64,000 nt of DNA from Onishia taeanensis (GCF_013349955.1 NZ_JABVXC010000013.1:62001-126000), one strand, 5' to 3'. Positions 1-10,918 are shown, counted from the stretch's first letter. Translations and numbers: made by a program. The notes: generated by a model not told the origin, from the letters alone.

Positions 1-213
1 GCGGCCGTCTGTCGGTCGGCGCGAAGGCTGAACGTAGGCGGCGTTCCAGGTTTCCGGGCCGATGGAGCGCAGGAAGGTGGCGGGGTGGAAGGTACCGGCA
101 CCGACTTCCATATCCAGCGGCTGCATGATGGCGCAGCCCTGTTCGGCCCAATATTGCTGCAGGGCGAGGATCAGGCCCTGGAAGGTTTTCACGTCTGGCG
201 TCGACTGTGTCAT
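1..213 (-). CDS. glyQ: glycyl-tRNA synthetase alpha subunit (5' part only)
   Basis: The reverse strand encodes the first 71 residues of a protein cut by the window edge. It begins [20 protein letters not shown] and contains the [16 protein letters not shown] and FHPATFLR segments that mark the class II catalytic core of the alpha chain of bacterial alpha2beta2 glycyl-tRNA synthetase. This subunit carries the glycine- and ATP-binding site and works with GlyS to charge tRNA-Gly. The gene diverges from hldD across about 117 bp. The ATG at 213 is the only sensible start. The rest of the gene and any glyS lie outside the window. Confidence 0.95.
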   Translation of the reverse strand, partial: MTQSTPDVKTFQGLILALQQYWAEQGCAIMQPLDMEVGAGTFHPATFLRSIGPETWNAAYVQPSRRPTDGR

Positions 214-330
214 TGGTGAAGCACCGTTGGCCCATGAATTCAAGAACTGCCAAGTATACAATCAGAGGTTAATCGGATATAGGCGCGTGGACGGATTGAG
301 CCGCGTGCCGGACATGATGGGGAGTTGACG

Positions 331-1287
331 ATGATCGTAGTCACAGGCGGCGCCGGCTTTATCGGCGCCAATCTGGTCAAGGCACTGAATGCCCGCGGCC
401 GGCAAGACGTGCTGGTGGTGGATGATCTTTCCGACGGCACCAAGTTCGTCAATCTGGCCGACTGCACGCTGGGGGACTATCTCGACAAGGATGACTTCCT
501 GATGCGCGTCGAGGCCTCGCTGCGCGGCGATGACGCCGGGCTACCGGAGATCGAAGCGATCTTTCACGAGGGCGCCTGCTCAGACACCACCGAGTGGGAT
601 GGGCGCTTCATGATGGAAAACAACTTCGAGTACTCGAAGGTGCTGCTCCACTTCTGCCAGGCCAAGGGCATTCCCTTCCTGTATGCCTCCTCGGCGGCGA
701 CCTATGGCGGCAGCGAGGTATTCTTCGAGGCCCCTGAGCACGAGAAGCCGCTCAACGTTTACGGCTACTCCAAGCTGCTGTTCGATCAGTATGTGCGGGC
801 GCGCTGGGATACCTTCAACAGCCAGGTGGTAGGCTTTCGCTACTTCAACGTCTACGGGCCCCGAGAGCAGCACAAGGGCAAGATGGCCAGTGTGGCCTAC
901 CACCACCACACCCAGGTGCAGGCTGGGCAGAATCCCAAGCTTTTCGGCGCCTGGGACGGCTATGAGGCCGGCATGCAGAGCCGCGATTTCGTCTACGTCG
1001 GCGACGTGGTGAAGGTGAACCTGTGGTTCCTCGACAACCCGGAGCGTTCGGGAATCTTCAATCTGGGGACCGGCCGGGCCGAACCCTTCAAGGCGATCGC
1101 CGATACCGCAATCGACTACTACGGCAAAGGGCAGATCGATTTCATCGACTTTCCGGATGAGCTCAAGGGGCGCTATCAGAGCTATACCCGCGCCGATATC
1201 ACGCGTCTGCGCGAGGCCGGCTATACTGCCGAGTTCAAGACCGTCGCCGAGGGCGTGCGCGAGTATCTGGAGTGGCTGAATGGCTAA
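331..1287 (+). CDS. hldD: ADP-L-glycero-D-manno-heptose 6-epimerase
   Basis: This cytoplasmic NADP-dependent short-chain dehydrogenase converts ADP-D-glycero-D-manno-heptose to ADP-L-glycero-D-manno-heptose, the donor for lipopolysaccharide inner-core heptoses. The 318-residue protein is collinear with E. coli HldD. The Rossmann motif GGAGFIG is at residues 6-12, the [14 protein letters not shown] segment is near residue 80, the catalytic YGYSK is at 144-148, and [12 protein letters not shown] follows. A TTG at 325 is also in frame, but the ATG at 331 is preferred: it follows GGGGAG by 6 nt and gives the family N-terminus MIVVTGGAG. The gene overlaps waaF by 8 bp, so the two are probably translationally coupled. 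HldE, which makes the substrate, is encoded at 7289-8719. Confidence 0.97.
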   Translation: MIVVTGGAGFIGANLVKALNARGRQDVLVVDDLSDGTKFVNLADCTLGDYLDKDDFLMRVEASLRGDDAGLPEIEAIFHEGACSDTTEWDGRFMMENNFEYSKVLLHFCQAKGIPFLYASSAATYGGSEVFFEAPEHEKPLNVYGYSKLLFDQYVRARWDTFNSQVVGFRYFNVYGPREQHKGKMASVAYHHHTQVQAGQNPKLFGAWDGYEAGMQSRDFVYVGDVVKVNLWFLDNPERSGIFNLGTGRAEPFKAIADTAIDYYGKGQIDFIDFPDELKGRYQSYTRADITRLREAGYTAEFKTVAEGVREYLEWLNG

Positions 1288-2320
1288 CGCCGGCGAGCGG
1301 ATTCTGGTAGTGGGGCCGTCCTGGGTCGGAGACATGGTGATGGCCCAGAGCCTTCTGATGACGCTCAAGGCGCGCCATCCCGGCTGCACGGTGGGCGTGG
1401 TCGCTCCAGGCTGGTCGCTGCCGATCCTCGAGCGCATGGCGGAGGTCGACGAGGCGCTGGCATTGGAGGTGGGTCACGGGGAGTTCGGTTTCGCCGCTCG
1501 CCGTGAGCTGGCACGTCGTCTCAAGGGGCGCTTCGATCGGGCCATCGTGCTGCCACGCTCCTGGAAGTCGGCGATGGTGCCTTTCCTGGCACGCATTCCC
1601 AAGCGCCGAGGCTTTACCGGCGAGCAGCGATTGTGGCTGCTCAACGAGCGGCGCCACCTGGACAAGACGGTGCTCGACCAGACCGTCAAGCGCTTCGTCT
1701 CTCTGGGGCTACCCGAGCAGGAAGCGGCTGGCGGGAAATTTGCCATTCCACGCCCCCGCCTCGCCGTGGACCCGGACAATCTGGTCGAGCTCAGGCTCAC
1801 GCATCAGCTGTCATCGCGCCCGGCCATCGGCATGATGCCCGGGGCCGAATATGGCCCTGCCAAGCAGTGGCCCCTCGAGCACTTTCATTCGCTGGCGGAA
1901 AAGCTGGTGGCCGAGGGCTACGAGGTTCGGGTCTTGGGGGGAGACAAGGATGCCACCGCCGGTGAGGTGATCTGCGCGGGGCTGCCTCATGCCCATAATC
2001 TGTGCGGGCGCACGCGGCTGGCCGATGCCGTTGACCTGCTCGCCGACTGCGAGCAGGTGGTGACCAACGACTCAGGGCTGATGCACGTGGCCTCCGCGGT
2101 CGGCACTCGGGTGCATGCCATTTATGGCTCCTCGTCGCCCGAGTACACGCCGCCGCTGACCAGTAACGCGCGCATTCACTATCTGGCGCTGTCCTGCTCG
2201 CCGTGTTTTGCCCGGGAGTGCCCGCTTGGCCACACCAACTGCCTCAAGGATATCTCTCCCGAGCGCATGTTGGCGTCGATCCTGCCCGCCTCGCCCCAGG
2301 TGCTTACGCCTGCCGGTTGA
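1280..2320 (+). CDS. waaF: ADP-heptose:LPS heptosyltransferase II
   Basis: This GT9-family glycosyltransferase at the inner membrane adds the second L,D-heptose to the lipopolysaccharide inner core. The 346 residues match the family length. The N-terminal half opens with [18 protein letters not shown], the acceptor-domain signature. The C-terminal half carries [14 protein letters not shown] and [15 protein letters not shown], the ADP-heptose-binding part of GT-B heptosyltransferases. The WaaF-type ending with [17 protein letters not shown] is present. Its start lies inside hldD. Its last 17 bp overlap the end of the convergent GT2 gene, so the two transcripts are antisense at their 3' ends. 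Confidence 0.95.
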   Translation: MANAGERILVVGPSWVGDMVMAQSLLMTLKARHPGCTVGVVAPGWSLPILERMAEVDEALALEVGHGEFGFAARRELARRLKGRFDRAIVLPRSWKSAMVPFLARIPKRRGFTGEQRLWLLNERRHLDKTVLDQTVKRFVSLGLPEQEAAGGKFAIPRPRLAVDPDNLVELRLTHQLSSRPAIGMMPGAEYGPAKQWPLEHFHSLAEKLVAEGYEVRVLGGDKDATAGEVICAGLPHAHNLCGRTRLADAVDLLADCEQVVTNDSGLMHVASAVGTRVHAIYGSSSPEYTPPLTSNARIHYLALSCSPCFARECPLGHTNCLKDISPERMLASILPASPQVLTPAG

Positions 2321-3068
2321 CCCGTTCGTTCTCGTAGAGCTCATTGAGCTTGGCGTACTTCATATAGGCTCTGAAGGCGGTGGTCATCGCTACCGTCATG
2401 CCATCGCTGCCCTGGAAGATACCGCCCTTGAGGATCAACTTGCGCAGGGTGGCGGTCAGGGCATGCAATGCTGGCGCCCAGTTCGAGGCGGGCACGCCGC
2501 GATCCTTCATCGCCCAGGCATCTCGTGATGACAGCTGATTGATGCGCTCGATCCAGTGCTTGAGATCATGATAGGTGAAGTGGTGCAGGTGGGCGCCGGT
2601 AGGCTCGACCTTGGGGGCCTTGACGGCGGCATGGCCCTTCTTGGGCTCGTAGCCGGCCTGAGTACGGTTGTATAGCCGTGCCACCGAGTCGGGATAGAAC
2701 CCGGCCGCCCGAATCCAGTGGTGTCCGACGTAGTTCTTGCGCCGAAACGCATAGGCCGTGGAGGGGTCAGTGAGGCCTAGCGACTGGATGCAGGTAACGG
2801 CATCGTCGTCGAGCCGCTCATCGGCATCCAGGGCCAGGATCCAATCATGGCTTGCGTAGGGCACGCCAAAGGCCTTCTGCGGCCCGTCGCCCAGGTAAGC
2901 CTGTTCGATCACCCGGGCGCCTTCGGCCTCGGCGATCCTGACGGTGTCATCCTGGCTGAGCGAATCCACCACGATGACCTCGTCACAGACCCGAAACAGT
3001 GAGCGGATGCATTCAGCGATCTGTCGTTCTTCGTTGAGAGTGATGACCACTCCGGTAATCGGCGTCAT
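2304..3068 (-). CDS. GT2-family glycosyltransferase, WaaE/KdtX-like, LPS core
   Basis: The 254-residue GT-A protein opens with ITGVVITLNEERQIAECI and has VDSLSQDDTV followed by the DxD-type metal site LALDADERL near residue 95. This is the layout of the WaaE/KdtX group, which adds beta-linked glucose to heptose I in several gammaproteobacteria. The acceptor here is inferred only from position in the core locus. No transmembrane segment is evident. Its ATG overlaps the stop of a short upstream frame (ATGA at 3065-3068; see the pseudogene entry), which suggests it was once coupled to a gene now lost. Its 3' end overlaps waaF by 17 bp. Confidence 0.8.
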   Translation of the reverse strand: MTPITGVVITLNEERQIAECIRSLFRVCDEVIVVDSLSQDDTVRIAEAEGARVIEQAYLGDGPQKAFGVPYASHDWILALDADERLDDDAVTCIQSLGLTDPSTAYAFRRKNYVGHHWIRAAGFYPDSVARLYNRTQAGYEPKKGHAAVKAPKVEPTGAHLHHFTYHDLKHWIERINQLSSRDAWAMKDRGVPASNWAPALHALTATLRKLILKGGIFQGSDGMTVAMTTAFRAYMKYAKLNELYENERVNRQA

Positions 3069-3195
3069 GGTGCGATCTCTTGTTGTGCGAGTGCGGTGGG
3101 CATGGTGGCGTCGAACCAGGCCGCGAGCAATGCTTGGTACTGGGCGGCTAGGTCGCCACAGCGACCCTGCTGGGTGCCTGTCCGTTCAGTGCCTT
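3069..3195 (-). pseudogene. possible C-terminal remnant of a deleted upstream gene
   Basis: Directly upstream of the GT2 gene a reverse-strand frame stays open from a TAA near 3195 to a TGA that overlaps the GT2 start as ATGA. It has no start codon with a ribosome site. The predicted end, GDLAAQYQALLAAWFDAT followed by MPTALAQQEIAP, reads like an amphipathic protein C-terminus rather than random sequence. I infer, weakly, that a gene once preceded the GT2 gene in an operon and was deleted, leaving its tail. It could equally be chance: only about 40 codons are open. Confidence 0.3.
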
Positions 3196-3227
3196 AAGCC
3201 TCGTCGTGCAAAGGGGTATAGTACCCC
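3194..3227 (+). promoter_or_regulatory. candidate promoter for the GT4 glycosyltransferase, -10 inside a palindrome
   Basis: A -10 element TATAGT (3217-3222) lies 17 bp after a weak -35, TTAAGC (3194-3199). The -10 sits inside the perfect inverted repeat GGGGTA-TAG-TACCCC (3213-3227), so a protein bound there would block the promoter. A transcript starting near 3229 would have a leader of about 100 nt before the TTG at 3333. The -35 match is poor, so only the -10 is convincing. Confidence 0.4.
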
Positions 3228-3332
3228 GCTGTGACCGGGGCGGGCCATTTGCCCGCACCACTGCATTGTATGAGTCACTCCGCGGCGTCCAGCCTTCGCC
3301 CCGAGTCAGCCTGTTTTCAGTGGGAGCCATTG

Positions 3333-4367
3333 TTGAAGATCATCCATGTCAATCTGGCCAAGGGGTTCCGTGGCGGCGAGCGTCAGACCGAACTGCTGAT
3401 TCGCGCCCTGGCCGTTCGCCAGGGCGCAAGACAATGGCTAGCCTGCCGACGAGATTCGCCGCTGCGTGACCGTCTTGCCGAGGTGCCTGGGCTTGCCTTT
3501 ATCGATGCCGACCACCAGCTTGCGGGCCACGCGCAGGCGGGACGCCTGGGCGCCGATGTCGTGCATGCCCACGATGCCAAGGCGGTGCACTGGGCGGGCC
3601 TGCACCGCTGGCGGCATGGCGTCCCTTACCTGCTGACACGTCGGGTCGATGCGCCGGTCAAAAACAAGCTCAGCAATCGCCTCTTCTATCGCGGCGCCGC
3701 ACGGCGAGTGGCGATCTCGTCGCTGATCAAGCGCCAGCTCGAGGCGCGTGACTGGGGCGAGGTGGCGCTGATTCCCAGCGCCCTGTCTGGAATCAAGGCC
3801 GATCCGGCCGGGGCCAAGGCCCTGCATGCCGACTTCCCGGGCAAATATCTGGTCGGGCATGTTGGTGCCCTGGTCGATCGCCACAAGGGCCAGCGGGTGT
3901 TGGTCGCTGCCGCCCGGCGCCTAGAGGAGGCTCGGCCTGACCTGCAGGTGCTGTTCTTCGGTCAAGGTGAGGATGCCAAAGTGCTAGAGGCCGAGGCGGC
4001 TGACCTTGGTAACGTTACCTTCATGGGCTTCAAGGACAATATCGGTGACTACCTGCCGGGGCTCGATCTCTTCGCGTTTCCCTCACGCAACGAAGGGCTG
4101 GGCTCGGTGCTGCTGGATGTGATGGATGCCAGGGTGCCGATCGTGGCCTCGCGGGTCGGCGGCATCCCCGACATCGTCCGCGATAACGACACCGGGCTGC
4201 TGGTGCCACCCGGCGATGCCGAGGCCCTGGCGACCGCCATTGCCCGGTTGCATGATGAGCCCGCCTTGGCCCAGCGGTTGGTCGACGGTGCGAGTGCACA
4301 GCTCGGTCGCTATACGCCCAAGGCCATGGCCGAGGCTTATTGGCGGCTCTATCGGGACGTGATATAG
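3333..4367 (+). CDS. GT4-family (GT-B) glycosyltransferase of the LPS core locus
   Basis: The 344-residue protein begins with KIIHVNLAKGFRGGERQTELL, the N-terminal acceptor domain of GT4 enzymes. Its C-terminal half has VGHVGALVDRHKGQRVL, LFAFPSRNEGLGSVLLDVMD (the EX7E nucleotide-sugar motif) and VASRVGGIPDIV. It therefore transfers a sugar with retention, probably onto the growing core on the cytoplasmic face. Donor and acceptor cannot be read from sequence. The frame is open upstream to 3231, but only the TTG at 3333 has a suitable ribosome site (GGGAG ending 6 nt before) and starts at the conserved KIIHVN strand. The GT90 gene follows 112 bp downstream in the same direction. Confidence 0.85.
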   Translation: MKIIHVNLAKGFRGGERQTELLIRALAVRQGARQWLACRRDSPLRDRLAEVPGLAFIDADHQLAGHAQAGRLGADVVHAHDAKAVHWAGLHRWRHGVPYLLTRRVDAPVKNKLSNRLFYRGAARRVAISSLIKRQLEARDWGEVALIPSALSGIKADPAGAKALHADFPGKYLVGHVGALVDRHKGQRVLVAAARRLEEARPDLQVLFFGQGEDAKVLEAEAADLGNVTFMGFKDNIGDYLPGLDLFAFPSRNEGLGSVLLDVMDARVPIVASRVGGIPDIVRDNDTGLLVPPGDAEALATAIARLHDEPALAQRLVDGASAQLGRYTPKAMAEAYWRLYRDVI

Positions 4368-4479
4368 CATGACACGGCCACAGGACCGGTGGCGGCGATG
4401 AGACGACAAGACGCATGGACGCCTTTAGACACTGGCGCAAGCGGCCCCACTGAGGACGCTTGCCGGCCGCAATGGCAAA

Positions 4480-5472
4480 GTGATGGCCCGGATGAAGACG
4501 CTACTGGCGCAGCTGCACAAGAACGCGCACAAATTTCGTTTCTATGCCAGGCATGCGGCGGGGCTGGTGGTGCCGGCCGCCATACAGAGGTGGCGCTTGG
4601 CGAGTATCCTGGCCGAGCTCGAAGCCCTCGATGAGGCGTCGCGGCAGGAGGTCGAGGCGCGGGTCGCCTACTATAACCGCTGCGCCTCGGCCTTTGAGCC
4701 AGGCGGCAAAGCCACCACGATTGGCGACTTCAGCCGCGACGGCAGCTGGGCTTACTACCTCGATCTGCTGCGCTATCTGCGTTTCTTTCCCCGGCACCTA
4801 CGCTTTCGCCATCTCTTCGGCGATATTCGTGAGGTGCCAGAGCGACCCACCTTCCTGAAGAGCCGGCCGGTGAGCGATGACAATCAGCATTCGGTGCTGC
4901 TCAAGCTTAATAGCGTGCGCCATTACTACGTCGTTCCCGACTGCACGCCTTTCGAGGCCAAGGAGGACCGGCTGGTATGGCGCGGCGCCTGCCATCGGGC
5001 GCACCGCAAGGCTTTCGTCGAACGCTTCCACGATCACCCGCTATGCGACGTGGGCGATGTACGTCGCTGCTCGCAGGGTCAGCCCTATCACCGGCCCTTC
5101 ATGAGCATCGAGGAGCAGCTTCAGTACAAGTTCGTGCTGAGCATCGAAGGCAAGGATGTGGCGACCAACCTGAAGTGGGTCATGGCCTCGAATTCCCTGT
5201 GTTTCATGGCCGCGCCGCGCTTTGAGACCTGGTTCATGGAGGGACGGTTGATTCCCGGTCAGCACTATGTGCAGCTCGCCGACGACTATGGCGATCTCGA
5301 TGAAAAGATGGCTCACTACCGGGAACACCCCGATGAGGCCAAGCGCATCATCGCCAACGCCAACGCTTATGTGGCGCAGTTCGAGGACAAGCGGCGCGAG
5401 CGTCTGGTCAGCCTGCTGGTGATGGACAAGTACTTCGCCCGCTCGGGTCAGGCATCGGTATTGCCGTGGTAA
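4480..5472 (+). CDS. GT90-family (CAP10/LpsA-like) glycosyltransferase
   Basis: The 330-residue protein has the CAP10/GT90 hallmarks: HSVLLKLNSVRHYYVV, RLVWRGACHRAHRKAFVERF and the C-terminal core FMSIEEQLQYKFVLSIEGKDVATNLKW, with CFMAAPRFETWFMEGRLIPG after it. Bacterial members such as Haemophilus/Pasteurella LpsA add hexoses to inner-core heptose, and that role fits the locus. The start is uncertain: GTG 4480, ATG 4483 and ATG 4492 are all in frame and none has a strong ribosome site. The last 25 bp overlap the end of convergent kdkA. Confidence 0.85.
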   Translation: MMARMKTLLAQLHKNAHKFRFYARHAAGLVVPAAIQRWRLASILAELEALDEASRQEVEARVAYYNRCASAFEPGGKATTIGDFSRDGSWAYYLDLLRYLRFFPRHLRFRHLFGDIREVPERPTFLKSRPVSDDNQHSVLLKLNSVRHYYVVPDCTPFEAKEDRLVWRGACHRAHRKAFVERFHDHPLCDVGDVRRCSQGQPYHRPFMSIEEQLQYKFVLSIEGKDVATNLKWVMASNSLCFMAAPRFETWFMEGRLIPGQHYVQLADDYGDLDEKMAHYREHPDEAKRIIANANAYVAQFEDKRRERLVSLLVMDKYFARSGQASVLPW

Positions 5473-6227
5473 CCGGCGAGGATGGCGGGCACTGCCGCCG
5501 CTGAGGCGAACTTCTCGAGAGAGCGTTCGAGTCGTGCCAGGTTGCCGGCTTGCCAGCGCCCCGGAGCCCGCAGGCGGCAGCGGTCCAGGTCGATCATGAA
5601 TACCTCGCCCTGCGGGCCGATCAGCAGGTTCCGGGCATTGAGGTCGACATGATCGAGGCCGGCGTCATGAAAGCGGCGAATGGTAACGCCGACCCGTTCG
5701 AGCAGCGCAGCGTCAGCGCTCGTCAGGCAGTCGGCCAAGGCGCGAGCCCCGGTCAGTCGCACGGTGATCAAGGCGGCCTGATAGGCGAGGCCGCGTCGCC
5801 AGACGCCGGCAGCCACGGGGCGAGGCACCGGCAACCCCTTGGCATGGAGGGCAGCGGTCAGACGCAGCTCACGAAAGGCGCGGGTTCCCTCGCGCCCGGT
5901 CCACAGGTAGCTTGAGTCGTTGACGCGGGCGATCAGGCCGCCGCGCCGGTAGGGGCGTAGCACCCATTGCTCGTCCGGTCGGTCGGGTGCCTCCAAGAAG
6001 AGGCTCGCCCCCCGACCGGGCGCCTCGCCGGTCACGGTGCCATGCGCACGCCAATAGTCCGGGCAGAACCAGCGTGGCTCCAAGGGTATAGGTGACGCCA
6101 GGTGGTCGCTGGCCGTAGCATGCTTGGTGGCAGTCTCGCGGCCCTGTGCCGGTTTTCCCCCGTCACAAAAACGCCCCGCATCATATAGAATGAGGGCCCT
6201 GTCTTTCTGGAACGTTGCCAACTGCAT
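5448..6227 (-). CDS. kdkA: 3-deoxy-D-manno-octulosonic acid (Kdo) kinase
   Basis: This LPS-kinase-family enzyme (protein-kinase-like fold) phosphorylates O-4 of the first Kdo using ATP. The 259 residues contain WVLRPYRRGGLIARVN near residue 90, SSYLWTGREGTRAFRELRL, LPVPRPVAAGV, the catalytic loop HDAGLDHVDLNARNLLI and the metal-binding FMIDLDRCR. The start at 6227 follows AGAGG by 7 nt and reproduces the Haemophilus KdkA N-terminus. Its start codon interlocks with that of the divergent opsX in the shared tetranucleotide CATG. kdkA and opsX are also neighbours in H. influenzae, where OpsX needs phosphorylated Kdo. Residues further upstream are open but unlikely to be translated. Confidence 0.88.
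   Translation of the reverse strand: MQLATFQKDRALILYDAGRFCDGGKPAQGRETATKHATASDHLASPIPLEPRWFCPDYWRAHGTVTGEAPGRGASLFLEAPDRPDEQWVLRPYRRGGLIARVNDSSYLWTGREGTRAFRELRLTAALHAKGLPVPRPVAAGVWRRGLAYQAALITVRLTGARALADCLTSADAALLERVGVTIRRFHDAGLDHVDLNARNLLIGPQGEVFMIDLDRCRLRAPGRWQAGNLARLERSLEKFASAAAVPAILAGYHGNTDA
6162..6189 (+). promoter_or_regulatory. candidate sigma-70 promoter for opsX-hldE-waaA, inside kdkA
   Basis: GTCACA (6162-6167) and TATAGA (6184-6189) are separated by 16 bp. A transcript would begin near 6196, about 30 nt before the opsX ATG. The promoter lies wholly within the first codons of kdkA on the other strand. An in-frame ATG at 6190 overlaps the -10 and so cannot be the opsX start if this promoter is used. 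Confidence 0.45.
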
Positions 6228-7288
6228 GAAGCATCCTCTGCCCGTCCACCCCACGCACCTATGCGTGCTTAGGCTCTCGGCCCTGGGCGATGTCTGTAAC
6301 CTGGTGCCGACCGTGCGTGCCCTGCAGCGACAGTGGCCGGGCGCGCGCATTACCTGGATCGTCGGTAAGGCGGAGCACAGTTTACTGTCGGGCCTGTCCG
6401 GGGTCGAGTTCGTGGTTTACGACAAGTCGACCGGCCTTGCCGGCATGCGCGAGATATGGCGCATGCTCAAGGACACCCGCTTCGATGCGCTGCTGCACAT
6501 GCAGCAGTCGCTGCGTGCCAGCGTGCTGTCGCTGGGGCTGCGCTCCAAGGTGCGTATCGGCTACGACAAGGCTCGCGCCAAGGACTGGCAGCACTGGTTC
6601 ACTCAGCATCAGTTGGCCCCGCATCCGCGTGCCCATGTGCTCGAGTCATTCATGGACTTCGCCCGCGAGCTCGGTGTCAAGGATCTGACGCCTGAATGGG
6701 ATCTGGCGATTCCCGATGAGGCCCGTCGCGAGGCGCGCCAGGTCAGCGGCGAGCAGGATTATGTGCTGATCAGCCCCTGCGCCAATCCGCGGCTGCGCAA
6801 CTTCCGCAACTGGTCCGCCGAGGGCTATGCCGCAGTGATCGAACACCTGTGGAGCCGTCACGGCCTGGCGACGGTGATGAGCGGTGGCGGCAGCACCCAG
6901 GAGCGCGAGATGGGCGCCCGCATTCAGGCGTTGTGCTCGGAGGGTGCGGTGATCGACGCCATCGGCGGTACCTCGCTAAAAGGGTTGCTGGCACTGATCG
7001 ACGCGGCACGTGCCGTCGTCGCGCCGGACTCCGGTCCGGTGCATATGGCCAACGCCCTGAATACGCCGACCGTGGGGCTCTATGCCACCACCAACCCCGA
7101 GCGTGCCGCTCCCTATCGCTGGCGCGAGCATGTCGTCAATCGCTATCCCGAGGCCGTGCGCGCTTACCTGCACAAGTCGCCTGACGAAATCGTCTGGGGC
7201 ACCCGTGTACGTCACCCCGATGCCATGTCCTTGATCCATGCCGATGACGTGATCGCTCACCTCGACGCTCTACTCATGGAGTCCCGCG

Positions 7289-7299
<11 letters not shown>
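6226..7299 (+). CDS. opsX: OpsX-type heptosyltransferase I (GT9)
   Basis: This GT9 enzyme of 357 residues opens with [19 protein letters not shown] and has [34 protein letters not shown] and the C-terminal [20 protein letters not shown]. The pattern is closer to H. influenzae OpsX than to E. coli WaaC. OpsX transfers the first heptose to a single phosphorylated Kdo. The kinase needed for that, kdkA, is the immediate divergent neighbour. The start at 6226 fits the candidate promoter but has only a weak ribosome site. hldE begins 11 bp before its stop, and waaA follows, forming a three-gene operon. Confidence 0.82.
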
Positions 7300-8718
<1,419 letters not shown>

Positions 8719-8719
<1 letters not shown>

Positions 8720-10038
8720 TGTTTGCCTGCTGGCCGCGCTGCCTCTATTCGGCGGCGCTCTATGCCCTCTCGCCGCTTATCTGGCGCCGGGTATGGCGTG
8801 AGCAGGCGCTCACTCACCCTCGGCGCGAGCGCCTCGGGCTGATTCCCCCTCCCTCTGCGGGCACCGCCGCGGATAGTCACCGCAAGCGCCCCGTGACCTG
8901 GCTGCACTGCGCCTCGGTGGGCGAGGTGCTGGCGGCGCGTCCGCTGATCGAGGCGCTGGCCGCTGCGCGACCCGGCCACCGGTTGGTGGTCACCACCATG
9001 ACAGCGACCGGCGCCGACCGGGTTCAAGCCCTGGCCGACACCCTGAATGGAAAAGGCGCTGGCGCGATAGTGAGTCATCACTTCGTGCCGCTGGATTTCC
9101 CCGGCGCCGCGCGACGCTTCGTCGCCCGGCTTGCCCCGGTGCAGGCGATCTTCTTCGAGACCGAGCTATGGCCCAACCTGCTTGCCGCCTGCCACCGGCG
9201 GGGCGTGCCGGTGGCGGTGGTCAACGGCCGCCTGTCGCCCCTTGCCTTCGCGCGCTACCTGAAGATTCGCCCCTTGATGGCGGATGCACTGGCCCATGTC
9301 GATTGGCTGGCCGCCAAGTCCGCCCAGGATGCCGAACGCTACCGGTTGCTGGGCATGGCCGATGCGTACACCAGCGTAGTGGGTTCGCTTAAATTCGATA
9401 TCAGCACCTCTGACGAGGATTCAGACGGTAGTGAGCGCTTGCATACTTGGCTTGGCGAGCGACCGATCTGGGTCGCCGGCTCGACGCATCCGGGCGAGGA
9501 TGAGCAACTTCTCGCCGCCCATCGACGCCTGCGCGAGAGGCATGGCGATGCGCTGTTGATCCTGGTCCCCCGTCATCCCCAGCGCTTCGATGACGTGGCC
9601 GCGCTGTGTACGGCCCAGGGCATGCGGCTAGCGCGTCGATCAAAAAATGAGCGCCCCGGCCACGACACCAGCGTCTATCTCGCCGATACCATGGGTGAAC
9701 TCTCGACCTGCTATGGGGCGGCGGATGTCGCCTTCGTGGGCGGCAGCCTAGTACCCATCGGTGGGCACAATCTGCTCGAGCCCGCGGTTCGGAGAGTGCC
9801 GGTGGTCACCGGGCCGTCGCTTGAGAATTTCAGCGATGTCGCCGCGATCCTGCGTGAGGCCGGGGCGCTCACCGAAGTCGCCGATGCCGAGGCGCTTGCC
9901 AAGGTCTTGGGTACGCTGATCGACGACCCGGCGGCTCGAGCCCGCCTCGGCGAGGCGGGGTGGCAGGTGGTGGCCGCCAACCGGGGCGCGCTCTCCCGCA
10001 CCCTGGAAGGCCTGGAGAGGATGATAGAGGCGAAGTAG
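8719..10038 (+). CDS. waaA: Kdo transferase (3-deoxy-D-manno-octulosonic acid transferase)
   Basis: This GT30 membrane-associated enzyme moves Kdo from CMP-Kdo to lipid A precursor. The 439 residues begin with a hydrophobic anchor, LYSAALYALSPLIWRRVWR. They continue with WLHCASVGEVLAARPLI, holding the catalytic Glu of the GEV motif, then FFETELWPNLLAAC, AGSTHPGEDEQLL, LVPRHPQRF and FVGGSLVPIGGHNLLEP. Whether it adds one or two Kdo residues cannot be read from the sequence. The presence of kdkA and opsX suggests a mono-Kdo core as in Haemophilus. It is the last gene of the opsX operon, and its stop lies 8 bp from that of convergent rpiA, with no room for an intervening terminator. Confidence 0.95.
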
Positions 10039-10046
10039 GCGCTTAC

Positions 10047-10727
10047 TTATGCGTTGTCTTTTTCGATGCGCTTCACGCCCTGGGGGCCGCCCAGCAGCAG
10101 CACATCGGCACCGCGAGCGGCGAACAGGCCGTTGGTGACCACGCCGACGATGGCGTTGATGCGGGCCTCCATGGCCACCGGGTCCTCGATCATGAACTCA
10201 TAGCAGTCGAGGATCTGGTTGCCGTTATCGGTCACCACGCCTTCACGATAGACCGGCGTGGCACCGAGCCTCATGAGTTCCCTGGCCACGTAGGAACGGG
10301 CCATGGGGATCACCTCCACCGGCAGCGGGAAGTCGCCCAGCACGTCTACCTGCTTTGAGGCATCGGCAATGCAGACGAAGCGTTGGGCGCAGGCGGCCAC
10401 GATCTTTTCGCGGGTCAGGGCCGCCCCGCCCCCCTTGATCATCTCAAGGCGCGGATTGATCTCGTCGGCGCCGTCCACGTATACCGGCACCGTGCCGGCG
10501 AAATTCATCTCGACCACGTCGATGCCGTGGGATTTCAAGCGCTTGGCGGTCGCTTCGGAGCTGGCCACGGCGGCCTTGAAGTCGTCGCGCAGAGCGGCCA
10601 GACGGTCGATGAAACGGTCGGCGGTAGAGCCGGTGCCGACGCCGATGATCACCTCGCTGCCGAGCAACGGGCGAATTTCCTCGATGGCAGCGGCGGCCAC
10701 CGCATCCTTCAGTTCGTCTTGGGTCAT
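10047..10727 (-). CDS. rpiA: ribose-5-phosphate isomerase A
   Basis: This enzyme interconverts ribose-5-phosphate and ribulose-5-phosphate in the non-oxidative pentose phosphate pathway. The 226 residues match the family length. The substrate-binding loop [14 protein letters not shown] is near residue 30, the catalytic region [27 protein letters not shown] is split across residues 80-105 and includes the catalytic Glu, and [14 protein letters not shown] follows. The divergent rpiA/ilvA arrangement is shared with Pseudomonas. The gene is convergent with waaA with an 8-bp gap. Confidence 0.96.
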   Translation of the reverse strand: MTQDELKDAVAAAAIEEIRPLLGSEVIIGVGTGSTADRFIDRLAALRDDFKAAVASSEATAKRLKSHGIDVVEMNFAGTVPVYVDGADEINPRLEMIKGGGAALTREKIVAACAQRFVCIADASKQVDVLGDFPLPVEVIPMARSYVARELMRLGATPVYREGVVTDNGNQILDCYEFMIEDPVAMEARINAIVGVVTNGLFAARGADVLLLGGPQGVKRIEKDNA

Positions 10728-10918
10728 GAGAGCTCGCTTGGGATTGGCGGAAGATGCGCCGCGATTATAGGCCAGTTACACGGCCGTGTTGATGGTCCCC
10801 TGCCTCGGTATCGAAGGCGCTGGACGCCACGGTAGCGGGTCTGCTACCAATAGATGTTTTGCCACGCATGCGTTGGCCGCATGGCCTTGGGTCATGCCGA
10901 CGCCCTTGGGATATCAGG

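Noticed and set aside
240..330. Promoter pair between glyQ and hldD (GTATAC and GATATA elements)
   Set aside because: No -35 element at suitable spacing could be found for either strand, so no promoter was annotated.
10728..10918. Isoleucine/valine leader peptide and attenuator before ilvA
   Set aside because: No short frame rich in Ile, Leu or Val codons followed by a terminator is present.
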